This document shows, in pieces, positions 1 to 7,560 of a DNA stretch of 36,102 bases (within the stretch, counting starts at the first letter, position 1; every line of letters starts with the position of its first letter). This DNA is from Phycisphaerae bacterium (GTDB taxonomy: Bacteria; Planctomycetota; Phycisphaerae; UBA1845), in the NCBI GenBank assembly GCA_029260055.1, contig JAJDDX010000477.1, positions 1 to 36,102 on the forward strand. The letters run 5' to 3'. The notes under the pieces were generated by a model. That model did no database searches. It was not told where the DNA came from and saw only the letters and a program-made list of their open reading frames with translations. The position numbers were made by a program, and so were the translations under genes.

Positions 1-638
1 AAACCATACACGCAAAACTTATCGGCGACGCGGTAGTGCCTACTGTCGCTAATGTCGCTGCCTGTCAGTGGCCGGGGAAGCGCCCGGCGCACGCGCAGCG
101 CGGCTGCGCCCGGCTTCTTTCGCCCTCGCCGCGTCGTGACGCCTCGGCGAGCGGCCAGTTCATCCAGATACCCCCGGCGAACAGGGACAGCTCCGTGGCC
201 ATCACCCGCGTTCGATCGACGTCCGGAAACGCCACGCGCCAGCGCTACCGGGGCCGATCCGCCTTGCGCAAACCATACGCCAAAGACGTTTGCGTCGCTA
301 CGGGGCGCGGCTCACGACTTGGGTGATGCTGTGTGGAGAGACTTTGTGCAGTGAGGACGGAAATCGGGCCGGCCGACGGCTGTACGAAGGCCGCCGGGGT
401 GCCGCGCGCGTCTCCACAGTGACGAGCGAGAAGAAAAGCGGTCCAATTGACGAATCCAACGTCGGCTGCGCCCACAGTCGCGGCGCTACTCCGGCGGCCG
501 CGCCGGGCTCGCGGAGGGTGCATCGATGTCCGATAACTCCCGTGCGAGCGGAACCGCCGGGAAGTGCCGCGCCGCCCGGCGCCGCGCTAAAATCGGTTCT
601 TTTCTGACAGGCGGCTCGGGTGCCCGTCGTCTGTCTGG
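1..638. other. Left-edge stretch without a convincing gene
   Basis: No reading frame here has a credible start, ribosome site or recognisable protein. The open frames are arginine-rich or compositionally random, as expected in GC-rich non-coding DNA. Small structures are visible, such as the inverted pair CGCAAAC (267-273) and GTTTGCG (288-294). A TAAAAT hexamer at about 587 could be a -10 element for the sigma-factor gene downstream, but no matching -35 box is clear. Confidence 0.5.
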
Positions 639-1238
639 ATGCATATGACGATGGCCATGCCCAACGAGTTCGACCCTGAATTGCCGGTCATCGACGCCAT
701 CCGGTCCGGAGACCGTTTTGCGTTCGGCGAACTCGTGCGGCGCCACGATCAGTGGGTCCGCGGCGTGATCTACGGTGTCTTGGGCGATCACGATCGCGTG
801 GATGACGCGGCCTCGGAGGCATGGGCGGCTGCCTGGCGGCGAATCGGCGAGTTGCGGGACATCACCCGTTGGCGCCCCTGGCTCTATCGAATCGCTCGTA
901 ACGCAGCCATCGACGCCGGTCGCGATCTGACACGTCGGCGCCGCCGCGAGCCTCAGCGAGAGTTGGACATGGTGACGATGGACACGGTTTCAGCCGAGCG
1001 AATGGGCGACAGGACGCCCGACGGCGCCGTGTCCGGCAGCGAGCAGCACGGCGAGGTGCTGTCGGCGATCGAAGAGTTGCCGGCGCTGTACCGCGAGCCT
1101 TTCGTCTTGCGGCATCTGAACGGATGGAGCTACGCGGAGATTTCGGACGCGATGAGGATTCCGGTCGACACGGTCGAGACTCGGCTGGTGCGGGCGCGTC
1201 GCAAGTTGCGTGATTCCCTGAAGCACATGCTGGGATAA
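639..1238 (+). CDS. ECF-type RNA polymerase sigma factor
   Basis: A 199-residue sigma-70-family protein of the extracytoplasmic-function type, which directs RNA polymerase to a stress or envelope regulon. Region 2 spans about residues 25-95 (for example RWRPWLYRIARNAAIDAGRD). Region 4 spans about 140-195, where the helix-turn-helix reads WSYAEISDAMRIPVDTVETR, followed by LVRARRKLRDSL. Regions 1.1 and 3 are absent, as is usual for ECF factors. Four ATGs lie in frame (639, 645, 651, 657) and none has a good Shine-Dalgarno sequence, so the exact start is uncertain. The stop is 2 bases before the next gene, an anti-sigma-like membrane protein, which suggests the classic sigma/anti-sigma pair. The regulon is unknown; the exported PDZ protein downstream is a likely member. 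Confidence 0.88.
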   Translation: MHMTMAMPNEFDPELPVIDAIRSGDRFAFGELVRRHDQWVRGVIYGVLGDHDRVDDAASEAWAAAWRRIGELRDITRWRPWLYRIARNAAIDAGRDLTRRRRREPQRELDMVTMDTVSAERMGDRTPDGAVSGSEQHGEVLSAIEELPALYREPFVLRHLNGWSYAEISDAMRIPVDTVETRLVRARRKLRDSLKHMLG

Positions 1239-1240
1239 CG

Positions 1241-1849
1241 GTGATGGCAGGTAACGAACAGACAATTGAAGAGATGATCCTTCGGTCGCTGGACGGACGG
1301 CTGAGCGAGGAAGAGCAGCTCGAGCTCGATCGCGAAGTGATTCGCAACCCCGAAGCTCGGCGGCTGATGGATTCCTACCGGAAGCTGGACGAACTGGCGG
1401 CCGGCGCGCTTCAAGCGGCTGTGCCGCAGCGGGAAGCTTCGCTCGATCCCGAGGGCTGGATCGCAGGTGTCGATCAGAAAGCGCCGCGGTGGCGACATCG
1501 GAACTGGTGGCTCGCTCCCGGCGCCGTCGCAGCCGCCGTACTCGCGCTGGTGATCAACTATGCGACGCTGCCGCAAGTGGGACCGCGGGGATACGTGGAC
1601 GGCAACGACGTTGCCCGTCCGAAGGTCGTGATGCCGGGCGGTTCCGTCGGTGCGTTCGGGCCCGAGGGCCCGGTGCGCCGGGTGTCGAACGGCCCACAGG
1701 AGCGTATCAAGCGCGACACGGCTCGCGATTATTACGGGATTCAGGGAGAGGACGGGCGGATTTACTGGATCGAGGTTGACCGGACCCGCACGATCAAGAA
1801 GCCGACGGCCGAGTCGCTTTACCGCGCGGTGTCCAGAAACGAGTTGTAG
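1241..1849 (+). CDS. Membrane-anchored anti-sigma-factor-like protein
   Basis: A protein of about 202 residues starting at GTG 1241, or at the adjacent ATG 1244. The N-terminal 60 residues are a charged helical segment (LDGRLSEEEQLELDREV) resembling the zinc-less N-terminal part of planctomycete anti-sigma proteins. One transmembrane helix follows at about residues 89-107, then a periplasmic tail of about 95 residues with no domain I recognise. No HxxxCxxC zinc motif is present, so it is not a ZAS-type anti-sigma factor. The 2-base gap to the ECF sigma gene implies translational coupling, and the pairing is the main support for the function. The role in sequestering the sigma factor at the membrane is an inference. 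Confidence 0.65.
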   Translation: MMAGNEQTIEEMILRSLDGRLSEEEQLELDREVIRNPEARRLMDSYRKLDELAAGALQAAVPQREASLDPEGWIAGVDQKAPRWRHRNWWLAPGAVAAAVLALVINYATLPQVGPRGYVDGNDVARPKVVMPGGSVGAFGPEGPVRRVSNGPQERIKRDTARDYYGIQGEDGRIYWIEVDRTRTIKKPTAESLYRAVSRNEL

Positions 1850-1926
1850 CCCCATACGGGTCGACGGGTAGACGTGACTTAACAAGGCGATCTTTCGAGG
1901 CGCCGGAACCCATAACGGAGTGCGAA

Positions 1927-3552
1927 GTGATGAAGAAGATTCTAATAGGCATGCTGATGGCGGCCATGCCGCAATGGTTATCGTCGACGCTGGCGCTCGA
2001 TACGGATGACGACAACAAGGTGACTGTCCACGTCGCTCGCGTGGCGGACGGCGACGCGGTTGTCGAGATCAACGGCGAGCCCGCCGGCGAGGCACACGCG
2101 GGCCACGTGTACGTCACGAGAATCGGTGAAGGCGACGGTCACGCGCTCGTCAAGGTCGTCGAAGGCGACGGCGAAGCGCACGCGAACTGTAAGTTCGTCG
2201 TGAAGACGGCTGACGGCGAGGAAGACGAGCATGTCGTCATGATCGGCGGCCCAGGTGCCGGTGTCGTCGGCGCGAGCGCGTTCGTCGTGTCCACGACCGA
2301 TGAGGACGGCGAGGGTGAGCCGAAGGTGCTTCGCTGGGTGACGGAATCCGGCGAGCCGAAGGGCTGGCTCGGCGTTTCGATCGGCAAGGTCGAGGGCGCC
2401 TTGGCCGAGCAACTCGAGATGAGGGGCAAGGGCGTTGCCGTGGTGAACGTCGTGAAGGCGAGTCCCGCCGAGGTAGCGGGTATCGAGGCTCACGACATCA
2501 TCGTGTCGGTGGGCGGCGTGGTGGTGACCGGCGACGTGGCGAAGGTCGTCGAGTTGGTCGGGTCCCACGCCCCGGGCGATGAGATCGACGTGATCGTGCT
2601 GCGCCAGGGCAAAGAGAAGAACCTGACGGTCGAGCTCGGTACGCGCGCGGGGGCGAAGAACTTCGAATGGAAGTTCGACATCGAACCGCTGGCCGAGATC
2701 GAAGAGAACGTCTTTACGCGTGGCAAGATGATCCAGCGCGATGATGAGGGCAACTGGATCGTGAAGGAACTCGGCGACTTGCACGAGATTCCCGAGCTGG
2801 CGGAGAAGCTCAAGCTGATCATGCCCGGGGGCCACAGCCATTCCTCGCAACTGTTCGTCGACGGCAACCGCCAGACGATTACCATCGAGACCGAGGACGA
2901 CGGCGGTACCCTGATCATCTCGCAGGAAGACGGCGGCGAGATCAGCGTGACGCGCACGGACGACGGCGAGGAGACCACCGTCACGTACGACGACGAAGAG
3001 GCATTGGAGGCGGGCGACGAGGAAGCGTTCGTGCTGTTCAACCGCTCCGGCAAGCCGCTGGACATCCACATGGACCTCAGTCATCTCCAGGGTATCTCGG
3101 GTGCGAACTTCGACATCGAACTCGACCTCGACGATCTGCACGAGCACCTCGAGGGACTGGGCGAACACCTGGAACTCATCGGGGAACTCGACTTCGACTT
3201 CGATTTCGATCACTTCGGCGAGGCGGGCGAAGCCTATCGCGAAGCGATGGATCAGGCACGTGAGGCGTTTGAAGCGGCCATGGAACAGTGGAAGGACGCG
3301 AATCCGGACGGCCGCAGTGACGCGATGCCGTCGATGGAGCTTCCGTTCGCCCACGGCAAGGGCTTTGCGTTCGGCATCGGTGCCAAGCCGAAGCACTCGT
3401 TCAAGCTGAACGACGACGGGAGCATCGTGGTCAGCATTCGCCGCGGCGACTCGGAGCTGGTGCGTGAGTACACCGGCGAAGGTGACCTGGCGAAGCGTGA
3501 TCCGAAGTTGTACGACAAGTATGAAGCACTGAAGGCGGCCGACGACGAGTAG
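1927..3552 (+). CDS. Exported acidic PDZ-domain protein
   Basis: A 541-residue protein starting at GTG 1927, or ATG 1930, 7 bases after GGAG (1916-1919). The N-terminus (MKKILIGMLMAAMPQWLSS) is a signal peptide ending near LALD. One PDZ domain lies at about residues 146-240, with the carboxylate-binding-type loop GWLGVSIG and the segment SPAEVAGIEAHDIIVSVGG. No trypsin-like or other protease domain is fused to it, so it is not a DegP/HtrA enzyme. The remainder is strongly acidic and histidine-bearing (for example DLDDLHEHLEGLGEHLELIG), which may bind cations. It follows the sigma/anti-sigma pair by 77 bases in the same direction and ends at a strong terminator. An envelope adaptor or metal-binding role is a guess. 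Confidence 0.7.
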   Translation: MMKKILIGMLMAAMPQWLSSTLALDTDDDNKVTVHVARVADGDAVVEINGEPAGEAHAGHVYVTRIGEGDGHALVKVVEGDGEAHANCKFVVKTADGEEDEHVVMIGGPGAGVVGASAFVVSTTDEDGEGEPKVLRWVTESGEPKGWLGVSIGKVEGALAEQLEMRGKGVAVVNVVKASPAEVAGIEAHDIIVSVGGVVVTGDVAKVVELVGSHAPGDEIDVIVLRQGKEKNLTVELGTRAGAKNFEWKFDIEPLAEIEENVFTRGKMIQRDDEGNWIVKELGDLHEIPELAEKLKLIMPGGHSHSSQLFVDGNRQTITIETEDDGGTLIISQEDGGEISVTRTDDGEETTVTYDDEEALEAGDEEAFVLFNRSGKPLDIHMDLSHLQGISGANFDIELDLDDLHEHLEGLGEHLELIGELDFDFDFDHFGEAGEAYREAMDQAREAFEAAMEQWKDANPDGRSDAMPSMELPFAHGKGFAFGIGAKPKHSFKLNDDGSIVVSIRRGDSELVREYTGEGDLAKRDPKLYDKYEALKAADDE

Positions 3553-3602
3553 CCGCAATCCATAACCTCTCAGGCGGATGGACTGATCCGCGTGATTCCT
3601 CG

Positions 3603-3631
3603 AAACGCCGGCAAGTAGCCGGCGTTTTTTT
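3603..3631 (+). terminator. Rho-independent terminator after the PDZ gene
   Basis: A perfect 10-bp stem, AAACGCCGGC (3603-3612) with GCCGGCGTTT (3618-3627), has a 5-base loop and runs into a T tract ending at 3631. It closes the sigma/anti-sigma/PDZ unit and separates it from the Tad locus. Confidence 0.93.
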
Positions 3632-3994
3632 ATGGGCCGGGGTGCCCCGTCCTTTGGGTACTCCCGAAGGGTGGGGGACGAACGCCTTCGATTCCGTTCG
3701 TCGCCGCGGCACGTCTCGTGCCTCGACGTGCCCTACGACCTCAACGACGTGATCGCTGCGCCCGATCGCCACCCATCCGATAACTTCGCCCCGGACAATT
3801 CATCACCGTGCCGTGATCGGACGTGCGGCATAAGTCGAAGCGGTTCTGTCACGTGGGTAACCTGGGAAAGTTTTCGATTGCCCGGGCGCCATCTGTATTG
3901 GACGCTTGATACTCGGGGAACAGGTCGGGGCCGCGCCGAGGTTCCAGGGTGACGCCCGGGTGCGCCGTTTGGGCACGCCGTAAAGGAGGGACCC
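3632..3994. other. Upstream region of the Tad locus, no gene
   Basis: No convincing coding frame. The first part (3639-3680) is a repeat-like element described separately. The motif CCGATAA occurs at about 3777. The region must contain the promoter of the first flp gene, but I see no clear -35/-10 pair. Confidence 0.5.
3639..3680 (+). repeat. Single unit of a GGGTG...GTGGGGGACG repeat family
   Basis: The unit begins GGGGTGCCCC, has an internal fold (CTTTGGGTACTCCCGAAGG) and ends GTGGGGGACG (3671-3680). The same ending, and a similar GGGTGGCCC beginning, are seen at 26178-26209 and, inverted, at 26265-26298. It therefore looks like a dispersed intergenic element. Its function is unknown. Confidence 0.5.
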
Positions 3995-4177
3995 GTGAGA
4001 TTTGCATTGAAGAGATTGGTAACGTCTTTCCGGCACGACCACAGCGGGGTGGCGGCTACCGAGTATGCCGTCATGCTCGCCTACATCGCGCTGACCGCGA
4101 TCGTTTCTTTCGCCGTCTTCGGCGATCTGGTGCTGGGCATTTGGACGATCATTGCCGAGGCGGCCGGAACCATATGA
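3995..4177 (+). CDS. Flp-type pilin 1
   Basis: A 60-residue Flp prepilin, the major or minor subunit of a Tad pilus. It starts at GTG 3995, directly after a strong ribosome site (AAAGGAGGG, 3982-3990). The positively charged leader (MRFALKRLVTSFRHDHSG) ends in the expected glycine. The mature part starts VAATEYAVMLA, with glutamate at +5 and the following tyrosine, the hallmark of Flp processing by the TadV peptidase. A hydrophobic helix fills the rest. It is the first gene of the Tad cluster. The mature region is close to that of the second pilin at 4631 but differs in the C-terminal half, so the two are paralogues rather than copies. Confidence 0.9.
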   Translation: MRFALKRLVTSFRHDHSGVAATEYAVMLAYIALTAIVSFAVFGDLVLGIWTIIAEAAGTI

Positions 4178-4630
4178 CGCTCCGACCGCCGTTCTCGATC
4201 TTGTTTGGATCAGCGCCCGCTTTGCGGACGTGGAAGGTCCGCACGGTCGCAGACCGCCCGATAAGTGTGCCACGGAGTGGCACACTGAGGAAAAAGTACA
4301 CTAATTTCGGATCGTGGTTTGCTTGCGTGCGATCTGTTTCTTACATTGAATCTGTCGCGGCAAGGCGAAGCGATTCGCCGGGCGACATGAGGGAAGGCAA
4401 GCGATCACATCAACGCTTGACAGACACCCGAGACAGATCACGCAACGGACGCGCGGCGAAGAAGTCGCCGAGGCGAGCACGTTGCGATGAGTCATCGTTT
4501 GGACTCGCTACCCCAGGAGGTTCGGGTTTTGAAAAAAAGGGGGAGCTAGGCGAAGTATTACGCCACAGCCACCCTCAATTACAGTTTTGGGCTGCCCTAG
4601 TGCGCCCGACAACGGGAGAGGAGTCACCTC
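4178..4630. other. Long spacer between the two pilin genes
   Basis: About 450 bases without a credible gene. An open frame of about 340 codons runs across this spacer and both pilins in another frame; it has no protein features and is treated as an artefact. A perfect palindrome sits at 4264-4286, a CCGATAAG motif at about 4258 and a TTGACA hexamer at 4418-4423, though without an obvious -10 partner. The spacer probably contains the promoter and leader of the second pilin. Confidence 0.5.
4264..4286. promoter_or_regulatory. Perfect 10-bp palindrome upstream of pilin 2
   Basis: AGTGTGCCAC (4264-4273) is followed by GGA and its exact reverse complement GTGGCACACT (4277-4286). No T tract follows on either strand, so a terminator is unlikely. 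A dimeric regulator-binding site or an mRNA hairpin in the pilin leader fits better. Function is inferred from symmetry and position only. Confidence 0.5.
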
Positions 4631-4813
4631 ATGAATGCATTTTTGACGCGTGCGAAGAACTTCCTGAAGTCCGAAGATGGCCCGACCGCAACCGAGTACG
4701 CGGTCATGCTGGCACTGATTATTGTGGTCGCGATTGCCGCGATCGGCACGCTGGGTGGCACGGTGAACGAGATGTTCACGTCGGTAGAGACCGGCATCCG
4801 GGCCCAGCTCTAG
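4631..4813 (+). CDS. Flp-type pilin 2
   Basis: A second 60-residue Flp prepilin, starting at ATG 4631 with GGAGAGGAG just upstream. The leader MNAFLTRAKNFLKSEDG ends in glycine, and the mature part begins PTATEYAVMLALIIVVAIAA, with the conserved Glu-Tyr pair and a long hydrophobic helix. The EDG-PTATEY junction matches classical Flp pilins better than pilin 1 does, so this may be the major subunit. A strong terminator follows (4972-5012). That arrangement lets pilin be made in excess over the assembly proteins, as is common for Flp genes. Confidence 0.93.
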   Translation: MNAFLTRAKNFLKSEDGPTATEYAVMLALIIVVAIAAIGTLGGTVNEMFTSVETGIRAQL

Positions 4814-4971
4814 TACTGACTGCTTCGGTGGCACGCGCGTCCGGTCGGCGTGTGTTGCAACTCTTTGGGCATAGTGCGACCTGCCGGGACACCGGCGGGT
4901 CGCCGAGCCCAGACCGGCTATGTCGCTTGGCGCACGGTTTCGCCGGGCGCCGGCGAAGAGCCATCTAAATC

Positions 4972-5012
4972 CGGTGGGTGTTGCCGACGCGGCGGCACCC
5001 ACCGTTTTTTTT
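4972..5012 (+). terminator. Strong rho-independent terminator after pilin 2
   Basis: CGGTGGGTG (4972-4980) pairs with CACCCACCG (4996-5004). The stem continues inwards through two G-T pairs and GCCG/CGGC to a 3-base loop (4987-4989), giving about 15 pairs. Eight T residues follow (5005-5012). It isolates the pilin transcript from the assembly genes. Confidence 0.95.
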
Positions 5013-5094
5013 GGGTGGCGCTGAAGGGTTTGCGCGCCGCGGGACGCTGAATTGTAGAATCTGACAGCACGTCGCGATTGGACGCGGCGGCGCG

Positions 5095-5110
5095 TGGCAC
5101 TTTCAACGCA
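5095..5110 (+). promoter_or_regulatory. Candidate sigma-54-type promoter before the prepilin peptidase
   Basis: TGGCAC (5095-5100), five bases and ACGCA give the invariant GG-N10-GC spacing of sigma-54 promoters (GG 5096-5097, GC 5108-5109). The -12 box is imperfect (ACGCA rather than TTGCA). The element lies 33 bases before ATG 5142 and directly after the pilin terminator, where a new promoter is expected. No sigma-54 gene or activator is in the window, so this is only a candidate. A TAGAAT hexamer at about 5054 is a rival -10 box. Confidence 0.3.
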
Positions 5111-5141
5111 ACTGCGTGGGGTCGCTTGGAGCTGTAACGAG

Positions 5142-5696
5142 ATGGAACTGGGATTCTGGCAGGTAACTTGTGCGTTGTTGGTCCCCGGCGTCTTGCTGGC
5201 CTCATGGATCGACTACGCCGAGCGGCGCGTACCGAACTGGCTGAACCTGACGCTGATCGTGCTGGGCTTTGCGGTGCAATTCGCCTTCTTCGGCGTCGAG
5301 GGGCTGGCGATCGGCGGGGCAGGCCTGCTGACGGGGTTCGGACTGCTCATCGTCCCGTGGATGATGCACGGCATGGGCGCCGGTGATGTCAAGCTCATGG
5401 CGGCGATCGGCGTCTGGCTCGGTCCGCTGCTGACGCTCTACTCGTTCGGGCTGGGCGTGGTGATCGGCGGCGTGACGGCGGTCATCATGATCGTCTCGAG
5501 CGGCCGACTCCAGATGGCCTGTGCTAACCTCGGCGTGATCCTGACCAAGTGCTCGGACCGCAAGACGTGGTTCACCGAGTTCGGGTCCGCTAAAAGCTTC
5601 GGCAATACCTCGCAGTTGCTGCCGTACGGGGTCCCGCTCACCGGTGGGACACTCGTGATCCTGGCTGCGAAGACCTTCGGGTGGTGGGGGATCTGA
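5142..5696 (+). CDS. cpaA: Type IV prepilin peptidase, TadV/CpaA family
   Basis: A 184-residue multi-pass membrane aspartic protease that cleaves the leaders of Flp pilins and TadE-type pseudopilins at the inner membrane. The two catalytic aspartates are visible: D24 in SWIDYAERRVPN and D82 in the GMGAGDVKLMAAIG motif (GxGD family). The polypeptide is rich in hydrophobic helices and lacks the N-terminal methyltransferase domain of PilD, as in Tad-type enzymes. I chose ATG 5142, because an in-frame GTG at 5094 would add 16 residues with no family counterpart. The ribosome site is weak. The gene ends 2 bases before the TadE-like gene. Confidence 0.9.
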   Translation: MELGFWQVTCALLVPGVLLASWIDYAERRVPNWLNLTLIVLGFAVQFAFFGVEGLAIGGAGLLTGFGLLIVPWMMHGMGAGDVKLMAAIGVWLGPLLTLYSFGLGVVIGGVTAVIMIVSSGRLQMACANLGVILTKCSDRKTWFTEFGSAKSFGNTSQLLPYGVPLTGGTLVILAAKTFGWWGI

Positions 5697-5698
5697 TC

Positions 5699-6133
5699 AT
5701 GAAGCGCTCAATCATGGCGCGCCGGCGTCGTCGCGGTGACTCGCGACGGCTCGCAGGCGCGGTCGTCGAATTCGCGGTGGTTCTGCCGCTGCTGATTACG
5801 ATTCTGTTCGGAATCATCGAATACGGGTGGGTGTTCATGATCCGCCAGACGCTGCAGCACGCCGCGCGTGAGGGATGTCGCACGGCCGCCTTGCAGACGT
5901 CCACGGACGCCCAGATCGACCAACGGATCAACGAAGTCATGGCCACGACGAACGTGACCGGCTACACGATCGGGAAGACCCATGCCACGGGGCCGGACAA
6001 CCCGATCGAATCGGTCACTGTGTCGATTCCGTACAACGCGGTCTCGCTGCTGGGCGGCTACTTCGGTCCTCATGATTACGACCTCATCGGAAGTTGCAGC
6101 ATGAGGAAGGAGGGTATCGGCGGGGTGAACTGA
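5699..6133 (+). CDS. TadE-like pseudopilin
   Basis: A 144-residue protein. A basic leader (MKRSIMARRRRRGDSRRLAG) is followed by AVVEFAVVLPLLITILFGII, the typical TadE motif with glutamate five residues after the predicted Gly cleavage point, then the conserved EYG segment. The C-terminal about 100 residues form a periplasmic domain. TadE-type pseudopilins are processed by TadV and are needed for Flp pilus assembly. The ATG at 5699 follows GGTGGGGGAT closely, and the gene is coupled to cpaA with a 2-base gap. Confidence 0.88.
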   Translation: MKRSIMARRRRRGDSRRLAGAVVEFAVVLPLLITILFGIIEYGWVFMIRQTLQHAAREGCRTAALQTSTDAQIDQRINEVMATTNVTGYTIGKTHATGPDNPIESVTVSIPYNAVSLLGGYFGPHDYDLIGSCSMRKEGIGGVN

Positions 6134-6481
6134 CCTTTCTCCGTCGACAGAAAGAGGCTCAAACGGCTTTTCAATACTGGCAGCCGCATCGAGCAGCCCG
6201 CGCTATCGCGCAGGGGCTGCCGCTGTCGTATGGCCCGCGGGTGGAACTGAAGGCATTTGGCCGATGAATACCGATGGGCACGGGAAACAGATGCAGGACG
6301 GATTGACGTAAGTTTTCGCGACGGAGATGTCCACGCGGTCCGGAAACCTTCCGATAAGCGGTTAGGTTCTGATAAGTGGGGCGAACCGTCGTCTCCCGGG
6401 GTGCGTCACAGCCGTGACCGGCTTGCGAGACAGCGGACCCGTGGCGAGATGTAAGAAGGCCTGCAATGACAGGGGGCGACC
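6134..6481. other. Spacer before cpaB with a hairpin and GATAAG motifs
   Basis: No convincing gene. A GC-rich hairpin lies at 6193-6220: GCAGCCC, inner GCGC-TATC-GCGC, then GGGGCTGC. It lacks a T tract and may be an mRNA processing or pausing structure. Two GATAAG motifs occur close together (about 6352 and 6370), some 110-130 bases before cpaB. An internal promoter here is possible but not demonstrable by eye. Confidence 0.4.
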
Positions 6482-7546
6482 ATGAAGGGTAAGGCAATCA
6501 TACCGTTGGCACTCGGCCTGTGTATCGGGCTCGTCGCGGTCAAGTTCGGCGTGGACGCGATTAGAAAGGCGAGAGGAGAGGTTCAGGTCCAGACGACCAT
6601 CGAAGTTGTCGCCGCAAAGGTCGACATCGGTGCCTACCAGATCATCACACCGGAAATGGTGGACCTGATCGAGACGCCGGACTCGCCACTCGTGCCGGCC
6701 GCGGAACGGTTCACGTCGCTCGAGGATCTGACCGGACGGGTCACCGCCAAGGCGATCCCGCAGTTCTCTCCGGTCCTGGCGACGATGCTGGCACCACCCG
6801 GCACGCCCGGGGGTATGGTCGGCCGCATTCCGGACGGATACCGGGCGGTGTCGGTGAAGATCGACGAGGTCACCGGTGTGGCCTATCAGATCAATCCGGG
6901 CGACTGGGTCGACGTCATTGTCGTGATGGACGTGCAGCAGGGCGGTCGCGGCTCCAAGAAGCAGACGATCGCGGAAGTGATCCTCCAGAACGTACAGGTT
7001 GCCGCGATCGGGCAGGAGACCACGGGGCAACAGCAGACCGGCGGCGCGGCGAAGGTCAAGCCGGCCCGGTCCGCCACGCTGTTCGTGACGGATAGGGAAG
7101 CGCCGAAGCTGCACCTGGCGGCCACGCGGGGCAAAATCACGCTGGCGATGCGCGGTGACGAAGACAGATCGAAGTCCGCATCGCCGATCATGATGACCGA
7201 CGCACAGGCGTTCGAGTCGATCCATGGCGAACCGGAACCCGAGCCCGCGCCGGCGCCGGCGCCGGTCAAACACGCCGCGCCCCAAACCGAGGTGGAACCG
7301 GAACCCGAGCCGCACAGCGTCGTTGTGCATCGCGGCTCGACGGTGTCGAACGTTGCGTCGGCTATCGAACGGATCACATTCGAGAACGCGGATTCCTCCA
7401 ACGTCATCGGCGTCAGGGACGGGGTCGCTGGCGGGGCCGATGGTATTTTCAAGGCCAAGCAGCCCAAGCGCCTCCCGAGGTTCGAGCCTCCGCCGAGGGA
7501 CGATGACTACGGGACGGACGCGGACTCAGACATGGATATGGAGTAA
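6482..7546 (+). CDS. cpaB: Flp pilus assembly protein CpaB/RcpC
   Basis: A 354-residue protein with an N-terminal membrane anchor (about residues 4-22). A SAF domain follows at about 42-107 (DIGAYQIITPEMVDL to LTGRVTAKAIPQFSPVL), then an RcpC/CpaB domain to about 245 (MVGRIPDGYRAVSVKIDEV, INPGDWVDVIVVMD). Family members sit in the periplasm, partner the secretin and may contact peptidoglycan. Beyond the family core is a Glu-Pro/Ala-Pro linker (PEPEPAPAPAP, and later EPEPEP) and an acidic tail ending DADSDMDME, both unusual. The start is ATG 6482. It lies 14 bases upstream of the secretin gene. Confidence 0.88.
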   Translation: MKGKAIIPLALGLCIGLVAVKFGVDAIRKARGEVQVQTTIEVVAAKVDIGAYQIITPEMVDLIETPDSPLVPAAERFTSLEDLTGRVTAKAIPQFSPVLATMLAPPGTPGGMVGRIPDGYRAVSVKIDEVTGVAYQINPGDWVDVIVVMDVQQGGRGSKKQTIAEVILQNVQVAAIGQETTGQQQTGGAAKVKPARSATLFVTDREAPKLHLAATRGKITLAMRGDEDRSKSASPIMMTDAQAFESIHGEPEPEPAPAPAPVKHAAPQTEVEPEPEPHSVVVHRGSTVSNVASAIERITFENADSSNVIGVRDGVAGGADGIFKAKQPKRLPRFEPPPRDDDYGTDADSDMDME

Positions 7547-7560
7547 GGAGACCCACTACG

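Noticed and set aside
1978-3558. Minus-strand frame of about 526 codons opposite the PDZ gene
   Set aside because: The plus-strand protein has a signal peptide, a PDZ domain and a ribosome site; the opposite frame mirrors its regular codon pattern.
3949-4968. Open plus-strand frame of about 340 codons across the pilin region
   Set aside because: It overlaps both clear Flp genes in another frame, has random basic composition and no ribosome site; it is a product of GC-rich sequence.
6134-6481. Cyclic-di-GMP riboswitch before cpaB
   Set aside because: Considered because such switches precede pilus genes, but the conserved core motifs of the known classes are not present.
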